Assembly: GCA_014654165.1 (NCBI GenBank)
Contig: JACWDK010000008.1
Location: 1-48,114, forward strand
DNA: 48,114 bases
From: Pelagibacterales bacterium SAG-MED13
GTDB lineage: Bacteria > Pseudomonadota > Alphaproteobacteria > Pelagibacterales > Pelagibacteraceae
Direction of reading: 5' to 3'
The position numbers and the translations under genes were made by a program. Within the stretch, counting starts at the first letter, position 1; each line of letters begins with the position of its first letter. The notes beneath the pieces are model-generated. The model did not search any database and was not told the DNA's origin. It saw only the letters and a program-made list of their open reading frames with translations. Shown in pieces: positions 8,169 to 13,883 of this stretch.

Positions 8169-8378
8169 TTAATTATTTATAGATGCAGGAGACTGCTTTG
8201 CATTTTTCTTAGCAAGCTTTTTTGCTTTTTTTTCTGCAACCTTTTTTTCTAAACCAGCAATTTTAATATTAATTTTTGACAATTTTTTTTCTTTAGCCGT
8301 AATTTTGTTTTTCAGTTTATCAATTGCTTTTAAAATTTTTGTTTTTTTCTTCTCATTTTTTTTTAATTTTTTTCCCAT
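8169..8378 (-). CDS. Small lysine-rich coiled-coil protein
   Basis: A 69-residue protein beginning MGKKLKKNEKKKTKILKA. It consists almost wholly of Lys, Ala, Ile, Leu and Glu in a heptad-like pattern (about residues 8-60) and ends in a polar SPASINN tail. There is no signal peptide or membrane segment. The start is set by a strong GGAGG site about six bases before the ATG at 8378; a TTG four codons upstream would include the ribosome-binding site itself and is rejected. The family was not recognised. The basic, helical composition suggests nucleic-acid binding or a structural role, but no domain is identifiable. It is monocistronic, with a hairpin just downstream, and such a strong ribosome-binding site is unusual in this window. 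Confidence 0.7.
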   Translation of the reverse strand: MGKKLKKNEKKKTKILKAIDKLKNKITAKEKKLSKINIKIAGLEKKVAEKKAKKLAKKNAKQSPASINN

Positions 8379-8457
8379 TTCTACCTCCAAATTTTTAGAT
8401 GATTAATTTAATCACATAATTCATAAATCTGAAAGTTAATTTGATACAACCTGTAGT

Positions 8458-8949
8458 TTATTGATTTTTAAGATTTGTTATTAGATATAAAAACATTGCT
8501 ATATGAGAACTATTATTGAATTTTTGATTTAATATTAATTTAAATATGTCTCTTTGATTAAATAGATGAATTTTAATACCTTTTTCTGGCTTCGAAATTT
8601 TAATTAAGTTTTTTGTGTAATAACCAGTTATTTTAGTGGTTAGTCTTCCAGGCTCAGTATAAAAAGTTATTATTTTACTCAATTTTGATCTTGATCTATA
8701 TCCTGTTTCTTCTCTTAATTCTTTGTGTGCTGATTGCAAAGTTGTTTCCCTCTTTTCTACTATGCCAGAAGGAAACTCATAATTAATTTTATTAATTGGA
8801 ACTCTTTTTTGAGAAACCACTATATATTTGTCTTTAATCTTAGGTATTACTAATGAAAGATTAGAAGTTTTAAGATAATGATAAAACTCTTTTTTCTTAA
8901 ATTTTTTGTTAATTAAACTTATTCGATTGGTAAGTTTTATATTTTTCAA
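8458..8949 (-). CDS. Nudix hydrolase
   Basis: Hydrolase of nucleoside diphosphates linked to another group. The Nudix box is clear: G-x5-E-x7-KELREETGY (in SGIVEKRETTLQSAHKELREETGY), with Lys in place of the usual first Arg but the metal-binding EExG glutamates intact. The N-terminal strand and the PSG preceding the box resemble the ADP-ribose pyrophosphatase branch; substrate assignment is uncertain. It has 163 residues. The start overlaps the stop of the upstream channel gene by four bases, so it is the last gene of the ars-like operon. No known arsenic role follows from the family. Confidence 0.82.
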   Translation of the reverse strand: MKNIKLTNRISLINKKFKKKEFYHYLKTSNLSLVIPKIKDKYIVVSQKRVPINKINYEFPSGIVEKRETTLQSAHKELREETGYRSRSKLSKIITFYTEPGRLTTKITGYYTKNLIKISKPEKGIKIHLFNQRDIFKLILNQKFNNSSHIAMFLYLITNLKNQ

Positions 8950-9605
8950 TTCTTCTCTAAAAATAACTTTTTAACAATAAATACAGCAATTAACATTCCT
9001 ACTAGCTCAGCTAAAATATAATAAGGAGTGTTTAAATAACTAATACCAGTAAAAGACTCTGTAAATGTTCTAGCAATTGCAACAGCTGGATTTGCAAAAG
9101 AAGTTGAGGAAGTAAACCAATAACCAGCAGTAATATAAAGACCAACACTAGCAGCAACAGCAATTTTGCCTGACTTCATGGACCCAAAAATTATTATTAT
9201 AAGGCCCAATGTTGCTATTACCTCAGATGTGAATATGTAAATTCCATCTCTTGACTTAGTAGATAATTCATAAATTTCATGTTCAAAAAAGAAATTAGCT
9301 AAACCAACACCAATCAAGCAACCAACCAATTGAGCAATGATATAGTAGGGTAATAGTTTCTTTTTTAATTTACCTGTTATTGCCATTGCGATACTTACAA
9401 ATGGATTAAAGTGAGCTCCTGATACATCAGCAAATACTGTAATAAGGACAAATAAACCTGCTCCTGTTGCTATTGTGTTTGCAATTAACATCACAGCAAT
9501 GTCATTAGTTAGGTTTTCAGCCATTAAACCTGAGCCAACAATAATCATTACTAAAAAACAACTGCCTAATAGTTCAGCAAGAAAATAACGACTTTTATTT
9601 TTCAT
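8946..9605 (-). CDS. Aquaporin / AqpS-like major intrinsic protein
   Basis: Six-helix channel of the MIP family, 219 residues. The two half-helix motifs are NPF at 67-69 (SGAHFNPFVS) and NPA at 172-174 (SFANPAVAIAR). The residue after the second NPA, usually the selectivity-filter Arg, is Val. It is encoded directly after the arsenate reductase, overlapping it by 11 bases, as in the rhizobial ars operon where AqpS lets arsenite made by ArsC leave the cell. The probable role here is arsenite (possibly also methylated arsenic or glycerol-like solute) efflux by diffusion. A general water or glycerol pore cannot be excluded from sequence. Confidence 0.85.
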   Translation of the reverse strand: MKNKSRYFLAELLGSCFLVMIIVGSGLMAENLTNDIAVMLIANTIATGAGLFVLITVFADVSGAHFNPFVSIAMAITGKLKKKLLPYYIIAQLVGCLIGVGLANFFFEHEIYELSTKSRDGIYIFTSEVIATLGLIIIIFGSMKSGKIAVAASVGLYITAGYWFTSSTSFANPAVAIARTFTESFTGISYLNTPYYILAELVGMLIAVFIVKKLFLEKN

Positions 9606-10026
9606 TAAGAAGTTCCTTTATTCTTTTATGAATATTATTGTAAACTTTTTCTATTATTTCATCTTTTTTATTCAAGTCATTTGTTTGATTAAGTAATTTA
9701 ACAGGATCCTCTATATCCCAATGAATTATCTGATCTTTATTGGGCCAAATAGGGCAGACTTCATTATTGGCATTATTACAAACTGTAACAACATAATCCA
9801 TTTTTATCTGACTTTTGATAAATACATTAAAATTTTTAGACTGATAGTTTGAAAGATCGTAATGTTTTGATAATAAATAATTCTTCACATCTTCATTAAT
9901 TTTTCCCGTTGGATTACTTCCAGCACTAAAACCTTTATACAAATCATCATACTCGTTGTTTATTATACTTTCAGCAATAATACTTCTTGCTGAATTACCT
10001 GTGCATACGAACAATATATTCTTCAT
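9595..10026 (-). CDS. arsC: Arsenate reductase ArsC, low-molecular-weight phosphatase type
   Basis: Reduces arsenate to arsenite with electrons from thioredoxin. The phosphatase-loop motif C8-x5-R is present (VCTGNSARS), as is the general-acid DP (D107 in HWDIEDP). Three cysteines, C8, C83 and C91, match the spacing of the catalytic and shuttle cysteines of the thioredoxin-coupled ArsC class (C10, C82 and C89 in the plasmid pI258 enzyme), which separates it from plain tyrosine phosphatases. It has 143 residues, a normal length. It begins one base after the upstream small membrane gene ends and overlaps the channel gene, giving a tight operon. Arsenate enters cells through phosphate transporters, which fits the neighbouring Pst/Pho genes. 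Confidence 0.9.
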   Translation of the reverse strand: MKNILFVCTGNSARSIIAESIINNEYDDLYKGFSAGSNPTGKINEDVKNYLLSKHYDLSNYQSKNFNVFIKSQIKMDYVVTVCNNANNEVCPIWPNKDQIIHWDIEDPVKLLNQTNDLNKKDEIIEKVYNNIHKRIKELLNEK

Positions 10027-10248
10027 TTAAAAAATAACTTTATAAATACCAATTACAAACAATGGAATTTGTAATCCAAAGTTTGTTAAGATTGCTTTAT
10101 CTTTGCTCATAAATCCAGCTATAGTCCATCCAACAACTCCCAATCCATGAAAATATATATTTAATGGATATATATTTAAATTTGTAAGAAGTATTCCTAC
10201 TAAAACTAAGAATGTACTAATCCACTTTAGATATTTTTTTAAAAACAT
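10027..10248 (-). CDS. Small three-helix membrane protein
   Basis: A 73-residue protein with three hydrophobic segments (about 8-26, 30-47 and 52-71) and a basic N-terminus. It resembles short uncharacterised membrane proteins found in alphaproteobacteria (possibly DUF6552), but I cannot confirm the family. An AAAGGGGA ribosome-binding site precedes the ATG at 10248. It is the first gene of the minus-strand operon with arsC, the channel and Nudix genes, and abuts arsC. The location suggests co-expression with arsenic resistance; function is unknown. Confidence 0.7.
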   Translation of the reverse strand: MFLKKYLKWISTFLVLVGILLTNLNIYPLNIYFHGLGVVGWTIAGFMSKDKAILTNFGLQIPLFVIGIYKVIF

Positions 10249-10317
10249 AAAATCCCCTTTCGTTGTTATTATTTCAGTTATGTTAAGAATTTATTACAGT
10301 TTATAGGAAAAATAATC

Positions 10318-11046
10318 TTATTTGTTGTTTTCCCAATCAAATCTTGGAAAAGAATCAAAAATTTTAAATATGCCATCCGACCATTGATCACAGACCTTAG
10401 AATATTCAGTATCAGTGATATTTAAGCATTTTTGTGAGGCAATTTTATATTCATCTTTTTTATAGACAGCAAAATCAATAGGAGGGCCAACTGTTAAATC
10501 ACTTTTTAAAGTTGAGTCCATTGAGATTAGGGCACAACGTGATGCATCACCAATAGATACGCTTGGTTTTATAACTCTATCTAAAATGGGTTTGCCGTAT
10601 TTTACTTCACCAATAACTAGATAAGGTTTGCTATCAGCTGGTTTAATATAATTTCCTTGAGAGTATACTAAGTACAATTCTAATGGTTGACCTTTAATCT
10701 GACCACCAACTAAAAATGACGAACCTAATAAAACTGTATCTGTGTTTATTCCTTTTGGCGCTGAATGTTTAATATTTAGTGAACCAATGTAAGATGCAAT
10801 TTGGTCGAAATCTTTGCATGTGTTTAAATTTATACCATTGTCACCTTTAAGATCATTTTCAATAGATTTATATACTGCTTGAGATGTACCTAAGTTTCCA
10901 GAAGTAACTATAATGACACTTCTATCACCAACATCATGAACAAACATTTTTGAATATATATTGACATTATCTAATCCAGCATTTGTTCTAGAGTCTGAGG
11001 CAAATACAATTCCATCTTGAGCTTTAATGCCAACACAATAAGTCAT
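10318..11046 (-). CDS. Anbu proteasome-type peptidase (HslV/20S beta-like)
   Basis: Predicted N-terminal nucleophile hydrolase of the Anbu family, an ancestral relative of proteasome beta subunits and HslV. After the initiator Met comes Thr2 (MTYCVGIKAQDGIVFASDSRTNAG), the expected nucleophile, followed by the D-S-R motif and the conserved lysine region (NIYSKMFVH). SGNLGTSQAV and the later SMDSTLKSDLTVGPPID are typical of the family. Length (242) is normal. It is divergent from a circularly permuted ATP-grasp gene, its standard genomic partner. In other bacteria the set also contains an alpha-E protein and a transglutaminase-like protein; neither is seen here. The physiological substrate is unknown. 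Confidence 0.9.
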   Translation of the reverse strand: MTYCVGIKAQDGIVFASDSRTNAGLDNVNIYSKMFVHDVGDRSVIIVTSGNLGTSQAVYKSIENDLKGDNGINLNTCKDFDQIASYIGSLNIKHSAPKGINTDTVLLGSSFLVGGQIKGQPLELYLVYSQGNYIKPADSKPYLVIGEVKYGKPILDRVIKPSVSIGDASRCALISMDSTLKSDLTVGPPIDFAVYKKDEYKIASQKCLNITDTEYSKVCDQWSDGIFKIFDSFPRFDWENNK

Positions 11047-11120
11047 AATACTATTAATAATTATTAATTAATTAACATATAATTAAATTCAAGCATAGCT
11101 GATATAACTATATCGCAATT

Positions 11121-11148
11121 GATTGTTTACCCTAATTATTAAACAATC
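11121..11148. promoter_or_regulatory. Inverted repeat before the ATP-grasp gene
   Basis: GATTGTTTA (11121-11129) and TAAACAATC (11140-11148) form a perfect 9-base inverted repeat separated by 10 bases. It lies five bases before the ATG at 11154, in the 107-base divergent spacer between Anbu and the ATP-grasp gene. It could be a regulator's operator or an mRNA hairpin over the ribosome-binding region. No factor is assigned. Confidence 0.5.
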
Positions 11149-11153
11149 CTTTA

Positions 11154-11750
11154 ATGAGCGAGAAACTCTGGGATAACTACAATGCTACAAAAGCATACGA
11201 TGGTTATTTTACCAATGAAAATAAATTAAGAAAACATGCCGTTATAATTTCAAATATTTTAGAAAGATATGGAAAAGATAAACTTCAAGAAATTGAAAAA
11301 AATTGCCAAAGCACAATAAGTGCCAGAGGTATTAATTTTAGAGTATATGCTGCTAATAATAGGGCAGAGGAAAAGAAGTGGCCACTAGATATTATTCCAA
11401 GAATCATTCCTAAATCACAATGGAACAAGGTAACTAAAGGTCTTAAGCAAAGAGTAAAAGCCTTAAATTTATTTATTGATGACGTTTATAATCAAAAGAA
11501 AATTTTTAAAGATAATGTCATACCTAGAGAAATTATTTTTGACTCACCATATTACGTAAAAGAATGTGAAGGATTTTCACCTAAATATAAATCCTGGGCA
11601 AATATTTCTGGAGTAGATTTAATTAGGAATAAAAATGGAGACTATTTGGTACTTGAAGATAATCTTAGAGTACCCTCAGGTGTTTCTTATATGCTTGAGA
11701 ACAGAATGGTTATGAGGGATGTGTTTCCTGAACTTTTTTACGAGATATAA
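11154..11750 (+). CDS. Circularly permuted ATP-grasp protein, N-terminal part (frameshifted)
   Basis: First 198 residues of a circularly permuted ATP-grasp amidoligase-like protein of the type paired with Anbu. Visible family segments include a GIxFxVY motif (ARGINFRVYAANNRAEEKKWPLDIIPRII), LKQRVKALNLFIDDVY, SGVDLIRNKNGDYLVLEDNLRVPSGVSYMLENR and MRDVFPELF. The reading then diverges at the T6 run 11734-11739 into YEI and stops. Continuing the natural PELF-TRYKV sequence requires one T fewer; the rest is in the next frame. As drawn the gene is broken; corrected, it would be about 480 residues ending at 12597. The family is predicted to form peptide-like amide bonds; the product is unknown. Confidence 0.85.
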   Translation: MSEKLWDNYNATKAYDGYFTNENKLRKHAVIISNILERYGKDKLQEIEKNCQSTISARGINFRVYAANNRAEEKKWPLDIIPRIIPKSQWNKVTKGLKQRVKALNLFIDDVYNQKKIFKDNVIPREIIFDSPYYVKECEGFSPKYKSWANISGVDLIRNKNGDYLVLEDNLRVPSGVSYMLENRMVMRDVFPELFYEI

Positions 11751-12597
11751 AGTTGCATCAATACATCAATACACTAACAAACTTTTTAATTGTATGAACG
11801 AATGTATACCTAAAAAAACTGCTCATCCCCACATGGTAGTATTGACACCAGGTATTTATAATTCTGCTTATTTTGAACATTCTTTTTTAGCTGAACAAAT
11901 GGGTATTGCATTGGTAGAAGGAAAAGATCTTTTTGTTGAAAATGATAACGTTTACATGAAAACTGTGAAAGGTCCTTTGAAAGTTGATTGCATATACAGA
12001 AGACTAGACGATAATTTTTTAGACCCAAAAGCCTTCAATAAAGACTCGGTTATTGGTGTTCCAGGTTTATTTAAATGCTGGTTGAAAAAAAATGTGGGTA
12101 TTATTAATGCAGTGGGAACAGGTGTAGCCGATGACAAGGTTGTTTATTCATACGTAAATAGAATGATAGTTTATTATTTAGGAGAACAACCCGTCTTAAA
12201 TCAAGTCGAGACTTATTTGTGTCATGATGAAACTCAAAAGAAATATGTTTTAGAAAATCTATCTAAATTAGTTGTAAAGCCTGCTAATGCATCCGGTGGA
12301 TATGGAATAATGATTGGTCCAAAGGCTTCTTCAAAAGAAAGAGAAGAAGTAGCAGAAAAGATTAAGAAAAACCCAAGGGAATATATTGCTCAACCTTTAG
12401 AAACATTATCAACAGCTCCAACAATTACAGAAAAAAATATAGAACCTAGACACTTAGATTTAAGACCCTTCGTTTTAAGTGGTAAAACTAATTATGTAAC
12501 AACTGGCGGCCTGACTAGGGTTGCTCTTAGAAAAGGAAGTACAATTGTAAATAGTTCGCAAGGTGGTGGATCAAAAGATACTTTAATAGTTGATTAA
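11719..12597 (+). CDS. Circularly permuted ATP-grasp protein, C-terminal part (frame displaced)
   Basis: Continuation of the ATP-grasp protein in the other frame. True family sequence begins at about 11740 (TRYKVASIHQYTN); the ATG at 11719 lies in sequence that belongs to the other frame. Recognisable blocks are VVLTPGIYNSAYFEHSFLAEQMGI, LVEGKDLFV, VDCIYRRLDDNFLDP, NAVGTGVADDKVVY, the nucleotide-binding LVVKPANASGGYGIMIGP, then HLDLRPFVL and the usual end SSQGGGSKDT. The ATP-binding lysine and glycine-rich loop are intact. The gene is followed by a short spacer and a minus-strand gene, so the alpha-E and transglutaminase partners often found downstream are absent. Confidence 0.85.
   Translation: MCFLNFFTRYKVASIHQYTNKLFNCMNECIPKKTAHPHMVVLTPGIYNSAYFEHSFLAEQMGIALVEGKDLFVENDNVYMKTVKGPLKVDCIYRRLDDNFLDPKAFNKDSVIGVPGLFKCWLKKNVGIINAVGTGVADDKVVYSYVNRMIVYYLGEQPVLNQVETYLCHDETQKKYVLENLSKLVVKPANASGGYGIMIGPKASSKEREEVAEKIKKNPREYIAQPLETLSTAPTITEKNIEPRHLDLRPFVLSGKTNYVTTGGLTRVALRKGSTIVNSSQGGGSKDTLIVD
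11734..11739 (+). other. Homopolymer frameshift in the ATP-grasp gene (T6)
   Basis: The run of six T gives gaa-ctt-ttt-tac-gag-ata-taa. With five T the frame reads gaa-ctt-ttt-acg-aga-tat-aaa-gtt, restoring the family-consistent PELFTRYKV and a continuous ORF to 12597. An extra T by sequencing error or a recent mutation explains the split. Confidence 0.85.
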
Positions 12598-12643
12598 CTT
12601 TTATTAAATATTATTTACACGAGTTTATTAGAGAGTAACTATA

Positions 12644-12982
12644 TTATAAAAAATTAGTTATATATTTATGAATAAAGAAACCAATAATTAACAATCCTAG
12701 GCCTGCACCATAAATCATTAAGAAATTCATATTTAAAGATTTTGCAAAGAAGAAGGGTAAAAAAAATAGATAACTTATAGGTACAGCAATCAATATACTT
12801 TTAGTAAATAGAATTGTTTTTTCTATATCATTGTGTTCATAGTAAGAAAAAGCAATAGCAATAAGCGATACAAGTGGAAGAGCTATAATAAATCCAGCTA
12901 ATTTCGGATTTTGTCCAGATAACCAGCTCGCAAAGGCAATAATAAGAGCAGCACTGATAACTTTAGCGATGAATAGAATCAT
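12644..12982 (-). CDS. DUF3147-like membrane protein
   Basis: A 112-residue integral membrane protein with four hydrophobic segments (about 1-20, 28-45, 60-80 and 85-107) and a conserved-looking FASWLSGQNPKLAGFIIALPLVSL block, resembling the DUF3147 group. There is no signal peptide beyond the first helix and no catalytic motif. It is divergent from the Fur-family gene, with the palindromic operator 13015-13040 lying 32 bases from its start, so it could share that regulation. Function unknown; DUF membership is by memory of pattern and not verified. Confidence 0.7.
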   Translation of the reverse strand: MILFIAKVISAALIIAFASWLSGQNPKLAGFIIALPLVSLIAIAFSYYEHNDIEKTILFTKSILIAVPISYLFFLPFFFAKSLNMNFLMIYGAGLGLLIIGFFIHKYITNFL

Positions 12983-13014
12983 AGATAAATATTATATCAT
13001 ATTTCTTGACTTAT

Positions 13015-13040
13015 TATTGTGATGTTATAACATAACAATA
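13015..13040. promoter_or_regulatory. Zur/Fur-type palindromic operator overlapping the zur start
   Basis: A 26-base palindrome centred between 13027 and 13028. The core ATGTTATAACAT (13022-13033) is perfect, and outer arms TATTGT (13015-13020) and ACAATA (13035-13040) also pair, with one mismatched pair (13021/13034). The ATGTTATAACAT core is the pattern of proteobacterial Zur boxes. Its last base is the A of the zur ATG (13040), so a bound repressor would cover the start. It sits between divergent genes, implying autoregulation and possible control of the membrane gene at 12644-12982. Confidence 0.75.
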
Positions 13041-13405
13041 TGTCAAATAAGGAATTAGTCTTTAATATTATAAAAAAATCTTCAAAGCATTTAACTGCTT
13101 ATGAGATATTAGATAAACTTCAAAAGGTTAAAAAAACACAACCTATGACAGTTTACAGAGCTCTTGATAGCCTAATAGAAGAAGAACGAATTCATAAATC
13201 TAATCAAACAAAAACTTTTATGCTGTGCAATCATTTACATTCAAAAAATCACAGTACAGCAATCGCCATATGTAAAAAATGTGGAGATACAGAGGAGTTA
13301 AAATCTAGTCTTTTTGGAAGTTTGTTTAAAAAAAACAACGTAAAAAAATATGATTTTAATACATTTAACATGGAAGTTTTAACTACTTGTAAGGATTGTA
13401 ATTAA
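13040..13405 (+). CDS. zur: Fur-family regulator, probably Zur (zinc uptake regulator)
   Basis: Metal-dependent DNA-binding repressor of the Fur family, 121 residues. The N-terminal winged helix contains LTAYEILDKL and the recognition region PMTVYRALDSLIEEERIHK. The dimerisation part has the two structural-zinc CxxC pairs (CKKCGD and CKDCN at the C-terminus) plus a His-rich strand (LCNHLHSKNHSTAIAICK). CxxC pairs and the operator sequence favour Zur over Fur. No Shine-Dalgarno site is present because the palindromic operator extends to the ATG; translation may be leaderless or weakly initiated. It is joined to the next gene by TAATG. Confidence 0.85.
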   Translation: MSNKELVFNIIKKSSKHLTAYEILDKLQKVKKTQPMTVYRALDSLIEEERIHKSNQTKTFMLCNHLHSKNHSTAIAICKKCGDTEELKSSLFGSLFKKNNVKKYDFNTFNMEVLTTCKDCN

Positions 13406-13869
13406 TGAAAAAAATAAGTTTTTTAACTTTAGCGATGTGTATTTTTGGTTTTACATTTGTTAGAGCAGCAGAAGGTCATTCACATGAATTACCAGAGTTT
13501 CTTCACTTTATGGAAAAACTAATAGAGGAACATAGCATTTTAAGAGGAGCAACTTTTGGCTTTATTCACACATTAATACCTTTAATTGGATTTTATACTG
13601 GTTGGAGTATCAATAGATTTCTTAAAATTATCTCTAATGGAGCGATTGCTGGTATAGTTGGAATAGTTTTAGCTCATATCATTGCAGACTTTATAGCAGC
13701 TTTAGCTGACCCAGATTTACAAAGTGCTGCTTTTGGAATTGTTATCGGTGGTTTCCTTCCATTATTGGCAGTTCCTTTTTTAGAAAAATATGTCACTAAG
13801 AGCAGATATCATACAGTTGTTGGTGACCACGAAGATCTAAAAAAAGATTTGAAAAGAAAACATAGATAG
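13405..13869 (+). CDS. Membrane protein co-transcribed with zur
   Basis: A 154-residue protein with an N-terminal signal-like segment (residues 1-22, ending VRAAEG), a His-containing stretch (GHSHELPEFLHF), three to four membrane helices (about 43-60, 68-100 and 108-128) and a charged tail rich in Lys, His and Asp. It overlaps the zur stop by one base, so it is in the same transcript and should respond to the same operator. I do not recognise the family. The histidines and linkage to a zinc regulator make a role in divalent-metal handling possible, but that is inference. Confidence 0.7.
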   Translation: MKKISFLTLAMCIFGFTFVRAAEGHSHELPEFLHFMEKLIEEHSILRGATFGFIHTLIPLIGFYTGWSINRFLKIISNGAIAGIVGIVLAHIIADFIAALADPDLQSAAFGIVIGGFLPLLAVPFLEKYVTKSRYHTVVGDHEDLKKDLKRKHR

Positions 13870-13883
13870 TATTTAATATAAGG

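Noticed and set aside
8379-8390. TTG start of the lysine-rich gene at 8390
   Set aside because: It would place the GGAGG site inside the coding region; the ATG at 8378 has ideal spacing to it.
11810-12137. Minus-strand open frames inside the ATP-grasp gene
   Set aside because: They lie antisense to strongly conserved coding sequence and lack initiation signals or recognisable domains.
12600-12660. Possible hairpin after the ATP-grasp gene
   Set aside because: Only weak AT pairing without a clear stem or T-tract; not distinguishable from background.
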